The notes: generated by a model not told the origin, from the letters alone. DNA of 21,713 bases from an uncultured Ignavibacteria bacterium (GCA_913060595.1 CAJXSA010000011.1:1-21713), one strand, 5' to 3'. Numbered from the stretch's first letter, positions 1 through 9,075 are shown. Translations and numbers: made by a program.

Positions 1-696
1 CGCATGGATCTGCAGCCGGCACCGATCAGCACGCAGGTGCTGCAGCGTGACCGGCATGCGGAATTCCTCTCGACGCTGGCCATCATCGGCGGATCGCTCG
101 AGAAATTCGCCACGGAAATCCGTCACCTGCAGAAAACCGAAGTCCTTGAAGCGGAAGAGTTCTTCGCGAAGGGTCAGAAGGGAAGCAGCGCGATGCCGCA
201 CAAGCGCAATCCCATCACCTGCGAACGTGTGGCAGGCATGGCGCGCCTGCTCCGAGGCTATGCCCAGGCCGGCTTCGAGAACCAGGCCCTGTGGCACGAG
301 CGGGACATCACGCATTCTTCCGTGGAACGTGTCATCCTCCCTGATGCGACAATCGCCCTTGATTACATGCTCGCGAAAATGAAGAACATCGTGGAAACGT
401 TCTTCGTCTACCCGGAGAATATGCTTCGAAACCTGAACGGGACACGGGGGCTGATATTCTCACAGCAGCTGCTGCTCGAACTGACGCGCAACGGCATGCT
501 GCGCGAGGACGCGTACCGTATCGTCCAGGGACATGCGATGCGTGTCTGGAAGGAGGACGTTCACCTGCGCGATCTCGCGCTGGGCGACGAAGATATTCTT
601 GCCGTGATAGACAGCGACACCATCGAAGGCTGTTTCGATGTGGACCGCGGTCTCAAGCATGTCGACATGATGTTCGATCGTCTGGGACTGGACTGA
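1..696 (+). CDS. purB: Adenylosuccinate lyase, C-terminal part (5' end outside window)
   Basis: Cytosolic purine-biosynthesis enzyme. It releases fumarate from SAICAR and from adenylosuccinate. The frame is open from the first base, so the gene enters from the left, and about 231 codons are visible of a family length near 430-480. The fumarate lyase signature GSSAMPHKRNP lies at about residues 62-72 of the visible part and holds the mobile-loop catalytic Ser. Around it are the typical stretches EEFFAKGQK, the WHERDITHSS motif (a conserved substrate and active-site region) and a C-terminal helical domain ending GLD. An ATG at position 4 is internal and not the start. A strong terminator follows, so purB is probably transcribed separately from the chemotaxis genes. 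Family identification is firm from the signature and the flanking motifs; nothing looks broken. Confidence 0.96.
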   Translation, partial: RMDLQPAPISTQVLQRDRHAEFLSTLAIIGGSLEKFATEIRHLQKTEVLEAEEFFAKGQKGSSAMPHKRNPITCERVAGMARLLRGYAQAGFENQALWHERDITHSSVERVILPDATIALDYMLAKMKNIVETFFVYPENMLRNLNGTRGLIFSQQLLLELTRNGMLREDAYRIVQGHAMRVWKEDVHLRDLALGDEDILAVIDSDTIEGCFDVDRGLKHVDMMFDRLGLD

Positions 697-755
697 GCAA
701 ATCTCGTTATGCACGCGAACACCGTCTGCTCCCGCGCGGAACAGCTCTGAGCGTC

Positions 756-791
756 ACAGTAAGCCCGCAATATGCGGGCTTACTGTTTTTT
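756..791 (+). terminator. Rho-independent terminator after purB
   Basis: A perfect 14-bp stem (arms 756-769 and 773-786) closes a 3-base ATA loop, and the 3' arm runs straight into a T tract ending at 791. This is a textbook intrinsic terminator. It separates purB from the chemosensory operon downstream. Confidence 0.93.
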
Positions 792-824
792 ATGAACAGG
801 CAGTGCATTTCGACATGACCGCGC

Positions 825-840
825 ATTAATATTTATTAAT
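825..840. promoter_or_regulatory. AT-rich inverted repeat upstream of the chemosensory operon
   Basis: ATTAATA and TATTAAT form a 7-bp inverted repeat around TT, in an AT-only stretch within otherwise GC-rich DNA. It lies 94 bases upstream of the first cheW and downstream of the purB terminator, where the operon promoter should be. It could hold a -10 element (TAATAT at 827-832) or an operator. No good -35 hexamer is visible, so only the palindrome and its location are well supported. Confidence 0.35.
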
Positions 841-934
841 CCCCTGTTCAGAGCGCCGAAAGAATGCGCGGCTATTTTGCTGTCGTACGCTCCGGTGAAG
901 CCACGCGTTTCCCGGGGTCTCACAGCACATCACA

Positions 935-1426
935 ATGGCCGCTTCCATGTTATCAGCACCAGATACATTGCTACTTTTCTCGGCCGCGGGAAGACATCTC
1001 GGCCTTCCGGTTGCGCAGATTTCGGAGGTCGTCCCGGCTTTTGAGATGAGAGGAGCCCCCGGACTCTCCGCGCACCTCGCCGGACTGATAAGCTTTCGCG
1101 GCCGTGTGCTGCCCGTGATCGACTGTGGAATGATCATGAACGGCACGCGCACTGCTCTACATCAACAGCACAGCTTCATTATCGCAAGGGGAGCGCAGAA
1201 CGAGGCCGCACTGCTCGTCGATCATGTGGACGAGATTGTCACCCCCGTGGAGTCGGACTGTGCGTCCGACGACTGCCTGCATGCCGGGGAGCAGAGATTT
1301 CAGCGCATCGTGATGCACGGAAATGAGCTGGTGCTCGTACTCGATATCGATGCATGTCTGCGTGCTCCGCGTGAGCACGTACTGCCGCTGCACAAGAAGC
1401 AGGCAGTGCAAGAGGAAAGGATATGA
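935..1426 (+). CDS. cheW: CheW-type coupling protein (first copy)
   Basis: Scaffold protein that links chemoreceptors to CheA through its SH3-like beta domain. The 163 residues match the usual CheW size and fold. They start with a hydrophobic strand (LLLFSAAGRHLGLPVAQISEVV), and the conserved segment GLISFRGRVLPVID carries the RG pair typical of CheW. The end is a long strand ELVLVLDIDACL. No clear Shine-Dalgarno site precedes the ATG at 935; an in-frame ATG at 947 is an alternative start costing four residues. It is the first gene of the chemosensory operon, and its stop overlaps the cheR start as ATGA. Sequence divergence from the second CheW of the operon suggests different partners, for example receptor versus CheA ring positions, but that is inference. 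Confidence 0.87.
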   Translation: MAASMLSAPDTLLLFSAAGRHLGLPVAQISEVVPAFEMRGAPGLSAHLAGLISFRGRVLPVIDCGMIMNGTRTALHQQHSFIIARGAQNEAALLVDHVDEIVTPVESDCASDDCLHAGEQRFQRIVMHGNELVLVLDIDACLRAPREHVLPLHKKQAVQEERI

Positions 1427-2964
1427 TGGTGTCAACCGAACAGCTTCACATACCAGCAGAAGGAGCGGTGCAGCTCACCGCAGCGCTTCAGCGCATCGAA
1501 TCGCTGCTCGGCCTGCGTTATCAGCAGCACCAGTGGAGCGACCTGCTGCGGCTGCTCAAGCCGGCAGCACGGGATCTGGGGTTCGCGGATGTCGCTGCGT
1601 GCGTGCACTGGCTGTCATGCGGGAAGGTCACACCCGATCAGGTGCGCCTGCTCGGGAAACATCTGACCATCGGGGAATCGTACTTCTTCCGTGAAATCGT
1701 GGTGTTTTCAATCCTGAAGGAGCATATCCTTCCGCAGCTGATCGAGAAAAAGGAAAAGCACGGTGACACCACCATGCGCATATGGAGTGCCGGATGCAGC
1801 ACGGGCGAGGAGGTGTACTCGCTTGCCATCCTGCTGGACTCTTTCCTCAGGGACCGGCCAGACTGGGATTATGTCGTACACGGGACAGACATCAATCCCG
1901 CCGCTCTTTCACGCGCCGAGGCGGGAATCTACCGGGAGTGGTCTTTCAGGGATCTCCCCGATGGTATCATGGAGCGGTATTTCCATTGCATGGAAGACGG
2001 CCGATACGAGGTCGTCCCGCACATACAGGATCGAACGGAATTCTCCTACTGCAATCTCGCCGAAGCGCCTGCCCAGTTTCCCACTGGGTACGACATCGTT
2101 TTCTGCCGCAACGTGCTGATGTACTTCACGAAAGACAAAATCCGGGATATCGTGCAGGGGTTTCGGCGCTCGGTGCGCGAAGGCGGATGGCTCATCCCAA
2201 GTCTCACCGAAACCACGCTCATACACAACGCGGGATTCGAAGGGAACCGATTCGGCGATGCGACGCTGTTCATCAAACAGCCACGCATTCCAAATATCAT
2301 TCCGATGCGAAAAAATGAGATGAAAGGGGACACGCCGCAGTCCCGGCCGGCCCATCAGAACGATGCAGGACAGCAGTCGTCGGAAAATCGTGCGTCAGAG
2401 TCCCAGTGGAGGAGTTCCTTCGCCTCGATTCTGCCGTTCCGCAATCGCGAGCAGCGAGAAACGTCGAGGGCTGCGGTGCAGGAAGTTCCGGAAACCGCTG
2501 TGCCGCCTGCGGTCGACAGAAAGATCCCCGGGACTGAGACGGCAGCGGAAACGGCTTCCGCAGCTGCCAGAGAATCACAACTCCTTGGCCTTGCGCGAAA
2601 GCTGGCCGATCAGGGGGCCCTGGAGGAGGCGTGTGCAACCGCGGCGCTCGCGGTGGAACAGGCGAAAATGGATCCGGAGGCGCATTTCATTTACGGGACC
2701 ATACTGCGTGAGACCGGGGAGACGAGCGCGGCCTTGGACGAATTCCATCGCGCACTCTACCTTGATCACGGGTACATCTCCGCGCATTTTGCGCTGGGGA
2801 GCCTGTACCGGCACATCGGGGAGCAGGCCCGCGCAAACCGGCATCTGCGCAATGCGCTCGATCTGCTGCAGGGCTGCTGCGATCAGGATGTCGTGATCGA
2901 CCATGGAGAGCTCACAGCCCGGCGAATGATGGAGATTATCAGGACAATGCTGGGTGAACAATGA
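1423..2964 (+). CDS. cheR: Chemotaxis protein methyltransferase CheR with C-terminal TPR region
   Basis: SAM-dependent glutamate methyltransferase that adapts the chemoreceptor. An N-terminal helical CheR domain (about residues 15-90) ends in LTIGESYFFRE, matching the family motif around T-N-x-T-x-F-F-R. The Rossmann-like domain follows, with SAM-binding IWSAGCSTGEEVYSLA (120-135), the acidic GTDIN loop (154-158) and DIVFCRNVLMYF (224-235). A poorly conserved Ser/Arg/Glu-rich linker covers about 290-380. The C-terminal 120 residues contain tetratricopeptide-like helix pairs (for example AHFIYGTILRETGETSAALDEF). The total of 513 residues is longer than the roughly 280 of E. coli CheR because of linker and TPRs. 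A Shine-Dalgarno-like AGAGGAAAGG lies just upstream. Start and stop codons overlap both neighbours (ATGA), implying translational coupling. TPR-tailed CheRs occur in pilus and alternative-function chemosensory systems. Confidence 0.94.
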   Translation: MMVSTEQLHIPAEGAVQLTAALQRIESLLGLRYQQHQWSDLLRLLKPAARDLGFADVAACVHWLSCGKVTPDQVRLLGKHLTIGESYFFREIVVFSILKEHILPQLIEKKEKHGDTTMRIWSAGCSTGEEVYSLAILLDSFLRDRPDWDYVVHGTDINPAALSRAEAGIYREWSFRDLPDGIMERYFHCMEDGRYEVVPHIQDRTEFSYCNLAEAPAQFPTGYDIVFCRNVLMYFTKDKIRDIVQGFRRSVREGGWLIPSLTETTLIHNAGFEGNRFGDATLFIKQPRIPNIIPMRKNEMKGDTPQSRPAHQNDAGQQSSENRASESQWRSSFASILPFRNREQRETSRAAVQEVPETAVPPAVDRKIPGTETAAETASAAARESQLLGLARKLADQGALEEACATAALAVEQAKMDPEAHFIYGTILRETGETSAALDEFHRALYLDHGYISAHFALGSLYRHIGEQARANRHLRNALDLLQGCCDQDVVIDHGELTARRMMEIIRTMLGEQ

Positions 2965-3638
2965 AAGGCGGAACGACAACACCAGTGCAGGATGCAGTAT
3001 CCGGCTGGGAGCATATACATCAGATGTTTGCGACGGTTCGTGCGACGCTGGAAAACCTTCAGCAGCCTGAGGACGCAACAGGGAAGGACATACTGCGCAG
3101 GCGTGCGGAATTGTATGCCAGTGGTGTTCCGCTCAATGGTGAGAGCGCGGGCGAGCGGGTCGATGTGCTGCAATTCTCCCTCGGGAGTGACACGTACGGC
3201 ATGCCCTGCAGCCAGATCGAGGAAGTGATTCCCATGCAGAACCTGGTCGCCCTGCCGCATATGGGGAAACAGATACTCGGCATATCCAGCAACAGAGGAT
3301 TGCTTTTCGTCGTCGTCGACCTCAAACGCATCCTGAACATCCCGGCATCCGAACTGACCACCATGCATCGACTCGTGGTCGTGCGTCATGCGCGTTTTCA
3401 GGTCGGCCTGCTGGTGGACATCGTGCAGGGCATGCGCGGCCTGCGCATGGAGCAGCTTCGGGAACTGCCCGGAGAGATGAATCCTGCGACTCGGCGATTC
3501 ATCCGTGGGGTCTCCGCGGACCGCGTCCTCCTCCTGGATATGGACACGATCGTCGCTGAGATCGCGGAACTCGGGGAGTCGGGAAAGACGGATTCAGACC
3601 GTCACCAATTTGAACAGCACAGACAGGTGCAGCTATGA
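2961..3638 (+). CDS. cheW: CheW-type coupling protein with N-terminal helical extension (second copy)
   Basis: Second CheW-domain scaffold of the operon, 225 residues. The CheW domain occupies about 65-205: DVLQFSLGSDTYGMPCSQIEEVIPMQ at its start, the GISSNRGLLFVVVDLK segment with the conserved RG, and DRVLLLDMDTIV near the end. About 60 N-terminal residues precede it. These look helical and include ILRRRAELYA, a basic helical motif seen ahead of some CheW domains. The C-terminal tail is short and polar. ATGA overlaps join it to cheR upstream and to mcp downstream. The extension and the divergence from the first CheW suggest a distinct contact, possibly with the adjacent MCP; this is inference. 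Confidence 0.9.
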   Translation: MKGGTTTPVQDAVSGWEHIHQMFATVRATLENLQQPEDATGKDILRRRAELYASGVPLNGESAGERVDVLQFSLGSDTYGMPCSQIEEVIPMQNLVALPHMGKQILGISSNRGLLFVVVDLKRILNIPASELTTMHRLVVVRHARFQVGLLVDIVQGMRGLRMEQLRELPGEMNPATRRFIRGVSADRVLLLDMDTIVAEIAELGESGKTDSDRHQFEQHRQVQL

Positions 3639-5431
3639 AATGGTTCGTTAACCTCAAAACACGATACAAACTCTTCATCGGTTTCGGTGTCGTCATCGCA
3701 TTTCTCCTGACGCTGATCGCGGTGGAGAACCTCCAGTCGTCTCGGTCCCTCGTCGAATACGAGTCGGTGTTCACCTCGCAGGTACCCCTTAACCAGGGCG
3801 GCAGTGAGCTCGTGAGCGAACTCATGCGCGAACGGATGCTGTTCGGGGAGATTCTCGCGAATGCGAATGTCGAGTCATCAGGCAAAACGTTTTCAGAGAC
3901 AAGAGATGATTTTATAGATCAGCTGCAGAAGGTTGAGGCGACACTGCTTCGCAGCCGCACGCAATTCGAGCGGACGAAAGCAGGCATTCATGACGATAAC
4001 CTGCGCGCCGTTCTCGAGAACGCGCAGCAGCAATTCCTGAAAATTTCGCGCGTGCACGAAGAGTACGCGCAGCTGACCGCCTCTGCCATCGCGAGTCTGG
4101 AACGTGGAGACCGCGCCGCCGTCGAGAGCATACGTCCCTCTCTCGAAGAAAACGGAAAAACATTCCACAGCTCCATCGATGTGTTCTCGTACGAGTTGAA
4201 AAATCTCTTTGAAGCATCCCGCAACCAGATCGAAGCCATCGAAGACACGGCCATGTTCGGGCGCATTATCATATTCGGAATCGGCATCGCTCTTGTCATC
4301 TTTTTCGCAACGGTGATATCCCGGCAGATATCCCAGCCACTGCGTCATGCGACCATGATTGCCGACAGGCTCGGCCAGGGTGACACGACCGTGCCCATCA
4401 CCACCGAACGCAAAGACGAGGTCGGTGAACTCCTGAAAACGCTTGAAAAACTTCGTGCCAACTCCGATCACGAGGCACAGGTGGCAGCGCGCATCGCGGA
4501 CGGTGATCTGACCGTGGAAATCACGCCGCTCTCAGAGAAGGATGTGCTCGGCAAGGCGCTGTCCACGATGGTGGATCGCCTGCGCACGCAGACCCGTGAA
4601 ATGATCGAGGGGATCAATGTGCTCGCCTCGGCCACCGCCGAGCTGTCATCCACCATGGTGCAGATCGCCGCGGGTGCGCGCGAAACAGCGTCAGCGGTGA
4701 ATGAGACCGCGGCAACGCTGATCGAGGTCAAGCAGGCTTCCCAGCTGTCAAATCAGAAAGCGAAAACGATTTCAGACAATACGCAGCAGACACTCCGCGT
4801 CTCGCGCGACGGTGTCGATTCCATTGAACAGAGCATTTCCAGCATGGAGAACATCCGCGAGCAGATGCGGGGGATCGCAGAGAGCATCATCAAGCTCAGC
4901 GAACAGAGCCAGGCCATCGGCGATATCGTCACGTCGGTCAATGATCCCGCCGAGCAGTCGAATATCCTCGCGGTAAACGCGGCGATCGAGGCGGCGAAAG
5001 CCGGGGACTACGGGAAAGGATTCACGGTGGTGGCGAAGGAAATCAGGAATCATGCCGAGCAGTCCAAGCAGGCAACCGGCAAGGTGCGCTCGATACTTGT
5101 CGACACGCAGAAGGCCACCGCGTCTGCAGTGATGGTCGCCGAACGCGGCACAAAACTCGCAGAGGACGGGGCACAGCTGAGCACGGTTTCCGGGAAAGCG
5201 ATTCAGACAGTTATGAGCGGCATAAATGAAACAGCCGAGAGCATGCTGCAGATCGCAGCGTCTGCGAAGGAGCAGGTCGTCGGCCTCGACCAGGTGACGA
5301 CAGCGATCACGCACATCAAGGCTGCGAGCGAGCAGAACGTGGAGTCCATTCACCAGGTCGAGCTCACCGCACAGAACCTGAAAGAACTGGGCACGCGCCT
5401 CCAGCGCTTCGTTGAGCGCTATAATCTCTGA
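3635..5431 (+). CDS. Methyl-accepting chemotaxis protein with periplasmic helical sensor and tandem HAMP-like units
   Basis: Transmembrane chemoreceptor, 598 residues. TM1 is about 11-31 and TM2 about 208-228. The 175-residue periplasmic part between them is predicted helical (four-helix-bundle size). A HAMP domain follows TM2 (ISQPLRHATMIADRLGQGD onward, 229-281). A second HAMP-like unit (AARIADGDLTVEITPLSEKDVLG, about 284-330) comes next. The cytoplasmic signalling hairpin tip is SNILAVNAAIEAAKAGDYGKGFTVVAKEIR (442-471), which is nearly canonical. The segment before it reads VNDPAEQ instead of the usual I-A-D-Q-T type and includes a proline. Ala/Glu/Gln-rich heptads on either side fit methylation helices. 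There is no C-terminal pentapeptide tether. It sits between cheW and cheA and is very likely the cognate receptor. Ligand unknown. Confidence 0.95.
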   Translation: MKWFVNLKTRYKLFIGFGVVIAFLLTLIAVENLQSSRSLVEYESVFTSQVPLNQGGSELVSELMRERMLFGEILANANVESSGKTFSETRDDFIDQLQKVEATLLRSRTQFERTKAGIHDDNLRAVLENAQQQFLKISRVHEEYAQLTASAIASLERGDRAAVESIRPSLEENGKTFHSSIDVFSYELKNLFEASRNQIEAIEDTAMFGRIIIFGIGIALVIFFATVISRQISQPLRHATMIADRLGQGDTTVPITTERKDEVGELLKTLEKLRANSDHEAQVAARIADGDLTVEITPLSEKDVLGKALSTMVDRLRTQTREMIEGINVLASATAELSSTMVQIAAGARETASAVNETAATLIEVKQASQLSNQKAKTISDNTQQTLRVSRDGVDSIEQSISSMENIREQMRGIAESIIKLSEQSQAIGDIVTSVNDPAEQSNILAVNAAIEAAKAGDYGKGFTVVAKEIRNHAEQSKQATGKVRSILVDTQKATASAVMVAERGTKLAEDGAQLSTVSGKAIQTVMSGINETAESMLQIAASAKEQVVGLDQVTTAITHIKAASEQNVESIHQVELTAQNLKELGTRLQRFVERYNL

Positions 5432-5451
5432 TCGAGCGGAGAAAGACGCTG

Positions 5452-7971
5452 ATGAATGAAGCCGAATTTCTCGAAAAACTTCGCGAGGCCTTTGCCATCG
5501 AATCGGATGAACATTTCCGCACCATCCGCACCGGACTGGCAGAGATCGAGCAGGATGACAGTGACCCCGTCGCCGTCATCGAACTGATCTTTCGGGAGGC
5601 ACACAGCCTCAAGGGAGCCGCCCGCGCGATCAACCGTGCGGATATAGAGGCCCTCTGTCAGGGGATGGAGAGCCTTCTCGCTGCATGGAAGAAAGAACCG
5701 TCCTCAAGGACCAGAGCTCATTATTCCCTGCTCGAAAAGGCCATGGATCTGCTCGAGGAACTCCTCGAATCGGAGGAAGAATACTCCACGACAGAACCGC
5801 GCCTGCAGAGTCTGGCCGACGATTTGAAGGCGGAAAGCGCAGTGCTCAGCAGGGACCGATTGGAAACGTTGCCGATGCCCTCCCTGCCACCTGAGATGTG
5901 CGAAAACACGGGGACGCAGCAAGAAGCGAATTCGGAGGAAGTGCGCCCGGAACCTGCAGCTCCCGTTGACTCACGGCCCGTTGCGGAGGCCTCACCCGAA
6001 AGCGGCGGACAAGACAGCGCGCCACATATTGAGGATCCATCGCTCCCATCAGATCAGCGCGCACTTCCTGTGAAGAACACGGATGCTGGCGAAAAAGAGG
6101 GGACCTTGCTCGCACCGCATGCCGGAAACGGGAAGGGAGAGAAGGAAGAGAAGGAAGGGAACTCCCCGTCGAGGCGCAGCAGGAACGGAAGGGACGTCGT
6201 GCGTGACACGGTGCGCGTTTCAATCGCTGAGCTTGATGCCCTGTACAGGCAGACGGAAGAACTCAGCTCGGTCAAATACATGATCGGCCGCTCTGCGTCA
6301 GACCTGCGACTGGTGATGGACCAGTGCCGGGAGTGGATACGGGAATACCAGAAATTTCGCCAGCGCGCGCTCGAGCAGGTGCGCGGCGCCGGGGAGGCGT
6401 CCAGAATTCCCCCCCAGCAGTCAGAGGAGTATGAGAAGCTCCAGCATTTCATGAAATGGACCGCACGGCAGATAGAGGGTGTCGAGTCATCCGTGGGAAA
6501 AGCCATCGAGGATGGCCGGGGCACGATGTACATCATGGACACCCTGGCCGACACCATGATGGATCAGGCCAAACAGCTGCTGCTCCTTCCGTTCGCGCTC
6601 CTCACGGACACACTTGCTCCCATGGTTCGGAAAATTGCGCGGGACCTGGAAAAGGACGTGCAGTTCGAAGTGACCGGCGACGATATTCGCATCGACAAAC
6701 GCATCCTCGAAATGCTGAAGGATCCACTCGTTCATCTGCTGCGCAACAGTCTCGATCACGGCATCGAGGAAGGGGCTGTGCGTCTCAAGTCGGGGAAGAG
6801 CGCACAGGGAAGTATCGCCATCAATATTTCGGTCGCGCAGGACAATCGCGTCGAGATCGTTGTGCAGGACGACGGACGCGGCATAGACCACGTGCGCATC
6901 CGTGACAGGGCCGTGCAGGAGGGGATACTCACGAAGGAGGCCGCGGCAGCATTGAGTGAGCGGGAGGCGCTGGAACTGATTTTCCATTCGGGACTTTCCA
7001 CCAGTCCGATGATCACGGATATATCCGGGCGCGGCGTGGGACTGAACGTTGTCCGTGAAAACATAGCTTCACTCGGCGGTGAACTGTATGTCGTCACCGA
7101 GAAAGGGAAGCGTACGCGTTTTGTCATGTCCCTTCCCGTGTCCCTCTCCAATGCGCGCGGTGTTCTTGTGCGCAGTTCAGGACGCATGTACATCGTTCCC
7201 CTGCAGCATGTGGACAAGGGAATGGTGATACATCGCGAGGACCTGGGGCTTCTCGACGGGAAGACGGTGATCGAATACCGGGACAAGCCCGTGACCGTGC
7301 AGCGACTCGACGAGATGCTGGCGATGCCATCCGCAGCCAAGCGGGAAGAGCAGTCACAGATGACACTTCTCGTCCTCTCGCTGGGCGGGACCTATCTTGG
7401 CGTCGAAGTCGATGAGGTCCTCTGGGAGCAGGATGTCGTCGTCAAGCCGCTTCCGCCCCCGGTCGCTCGTGTACGGACCATATCGGGTGCGAGTCTGCTC
7501 AGTACAGGGGAACTCGTTCCCGTTCTTCATATCCCCGATCTGTTCGACAGCGCCCGCAGCACAGCGGCGCGTTCGAACACCGTGCGCGAGGAAACGACAC
7601 AGAAGCGCAGTACGCATGTGCTGGTGGTAGACGATTCCATCACATCGCGCGTGCTGCTGCATGACATACTGCTTTCGAGCGGGTACACCGTCAACACGGC
7701 AGTCGACGGCATCGATGCCCTGACCTGCCTGCGTGAGGACGAATACCATATTATTGTATCGGATGTGGAAATGCCGCGCATGAACGGATTTGAGCTGACA
7801 GAAGCCATTCGCAGGGATGAAAAACTGCGCGAGCTTCCGGTCGTGCTCGTGACGGGACTTGAATCGAAGGAAGACCGGGAACGCGGCTTCGATGTCGGCG
7901 CCAACGCGTATATTATCAAGAGCAGTTTTGATCAAAGCAATCTCCTCGAAGTGATTTCACGCCTCATTTGA
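5452..7971 (+). CDS. cheA: CheA histidine kinase with fused C-terminal receiver domain
   Basis: Chemotaxis histidine kinase, 839 residues. The Hpt/P1 domain (1-110) carries phosphorylatable His51 in AHSLKGAAR. A low-complexity Pro/Glu/Lys linker (about 135-245) replaces a recognisable P2 CheY-binding domain. A dimerisation-like helical region spans 250-400. The HATPase has its N box at RNSLDHGIE (431-439), G1 DDGRGID (473-479) and G2 SGRGVGLNVV (525-534). A CheW-like P5 domain covers about 565-700. A receiver domain (721-839) has DD at 727-728, phosphoacceptor Asp771 (SDVEMPRMNGF), T801 and Lys823, all intact. The ATG follows the mcp stop by 20 bases with a GGAGAAAG-like ribosome site. With no separate cheY in the operon, this receiver may be an output or a phosphate sink. 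Similar CheA-receiver fusions occur in Frz, Pil-Chp and other non-flagellar systems. Confidence 0.95.
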   Translation: MNEAEFLEKLREAFAIESDEHFRTIRTGLAEIEQDDSDPVAVIELIFREAHSLKGAARAINRADIEALCQGMESLLAAWKKEPSSRTRAHYSLLEKAMDLLEELLESEEEYSTTEPRLQSLADDLKAESAVLSRDRLETLPMPSLPPEMCENTGTQQEANSEEVRPEPAAPVDSRPVAEASPESGGQDSAPHIEDPSLPSDQRALPVKNTDAGEKEGTLLAPHAGNGKGEKEEKEGNSPSRRSRNGRDVVRDTVRVSIAELDALYRQTEELSSVKYMIGRSASDLRLVMDQCREWIREYQKFRQRALEQVRGAGEASRIPPQQSEEYEKLQHFMKWTARQIEGVESSVGKAIEDGRGTMYIMDTLADTMMDQAKQLLLLPFALLTDTLAPMVRKIARDLEKDVQFEVTGDDIRIDKRILEMLKDPLVHLLRNSLDHGIEEGAVRLKSGKSAQGSIAINISVAQDNRVEIVVQDDGRGIDHVRIRDRAVQEGILTKEAAAALSEREALELIFHSGLSTSPMITDISGRGVGLNVVRENIASLGGELYVVTEKGKRTRFVMSLPVSLSNARGVLVRSSGRMYIVPLQHVDKGMVIHREDLGLLDGKTVIEYRDKPVTVQRLDEMLAMPSAAKREEQSQMTLLVLSLGGTYLGVEVDEVLWEQDVVVKPLPPPVARVRTISGASLLSTGELVPVLHIPDLFDSARSTAARSNTVREETTQKRSTHVLVVDDSITSRVLLHDILLSSGYTVNTAVDGIDALTCLREDEYHIIVSDVEMPRMNGFELTEAIRRDEKLRELPVVLVTGLESKEDRERGFDVGANAYIIKSSFDQSNLLEVISRLI

Positions 7972-9038
7972 TGACACGTGTCTTTGTCATAGCGTCAACG
8001 CCGGTCGTGGCGGAGCAGATAGGGAAAGTCCTCGCACAAAGCGATGAGATTACGGTTGTCCGTCTCGCGCTTCACGGGGGAGATGTGCTTCAGCAGCTGC
8101 ACGCGGTTTCCTGCGATATCGTCGCAATCGACGGGACGATCGAGGACGCTGCATTCGCTGAGACCGCACGGCGTATCATGAACACGCAGCCAATGCCCAT
8201 GGTGGTCTTTGGTACGGAAGACAGGCTTCACGGGATGCGGAACACCGTCGAATCGCTGAACATCGGTGCTCTCAGCGTCATGCCCATGCCGGAACAAACC
8301 GATGGGGCAGGGTTCACCGCAGAAGCGCACGAATTCGCCAAAACCCTTCGCCTGATGTCCGAGATCAAGGTCGTGCGCCGCTGGGACAGCGGACGTTTCG
8401 AGTCGCTGCCGAAAGTCTTTCATCCGGATCCGATGGAGGAGATGCTGGAATGCAGCATCGATGTTGTCGCGATCGGTGCCTCTGCAGGCGGGACCAAGGC
8501 CCTTCAGATCATTTTCCAGACCTTGCCTCCTGATTACCCGGTGCCGATTCTCGTCGTGCAGCATATGGCACGCGGGTACGTGGGGGGGCTCGCGCGATGG
8601 CTCGCAGATCAATGTCCACTGGATTTCGTCATCGCGGAGGATGGGGTACGCCCCCGTCCCGGCAGCGTCTATCTCGCATCAGACGACCGGCACTTGACTG
8701 TGGGGTCCGATCATCGTATTCTGTTAGCCGATGATGAATCCGTGAACGGATTCAAGCCCTCCATCGCCCGGCTGTTTTCCAGTATTCATGATGCGTATGG
8801 CGCGCACAGCGCTGCCGTATTGCTCTCGGGAATGGGGAATGACGGAGCGGCTGAGATGCGCAGACTGTTTGACGCGGGCGCTTGCACGATCGCCCAGGAC
8901 AAGGAGACGTCACTGATTCACGGTATCCCGGGTGAGGCGATCAAACTCGCTGCCGCCCGATTCATCCTGCCGGTGCAGGAAATATCCCCGGCGTTGCAGG
9001 CCGTTGTGCGTCGAGCACAGAGCGCTGCACAGGATTGA
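7971..9038 (+). CDS. cheB: Protein-glutamate methylesterase CheB with a degenerate receiver domain
   Basis: Removes methyl groups from (and can deamidate) receptor glutamates, opposing CheR. The ATG at 7971 shares its A with the cheA stop (TGATG); a TTG one codon upstream is less likely. The product is 355 residues. The C-terminal esterase domain (about 163-350) is complete, with Ser171 in GASAGG, His198 in VVQHMARG and Asp291 in LSGMGNDGA. The N-terminal 110 residues align with a receiver fold, but the start VFVIASTPVV lacks the acidic pair that binds magnesium. Asp54 (VAIDGTIED) sits roughly at the phosphoacceptor position. The conserved Lys before Pro is Met107. Phosphorylation control by CheA is therefore doubtful. 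Identification of the esterase is firm. Confidence 0.95.
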   Translation: MTRVFVIASTPVVAEQIGKVLAQSDEITVVRLALHGGDVLQQLHAVSCDIVAIDGTIEDAAFAETARRIMNTQPMPMVVFGTEDRLHGMRNTVESLNIGALSVMPMPEQTDGAGFTAEAHEFAKTLRLMSEIKVVRRWDSGRFESLPKVFHPDPMEEMLECSIDVVAIGASAGGTKALQIIFQTLPPDYPVPILVVQHMARGYVGGLARWLADQCPLDFVIAEDGVRPRPGSVYLASDDRHLTVGSDHRILLADDESVNGFKPSIARLFSSIHDAYGAHSAAVLLSGMGNDGAAEMRRLFDAGACTIAQDKETSLIHGIPGEAIKLAAARFILPVQEISPALQAVVRRAQSAAQD

Positions 9039-9075
9039 CAGTTCGCAGCCGAATCTGCAAGGAAACAGCACGATC

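Noticed and set aside
8932..9075. Upstream extension of the receiver-kinase hybrid
   Set aside because: It overlaps cheB by over 100 bases and encodes a Cys/Arg-rich stretch; the receiver fold begins exactly after the ATG at 9076, which has a ribosome site.
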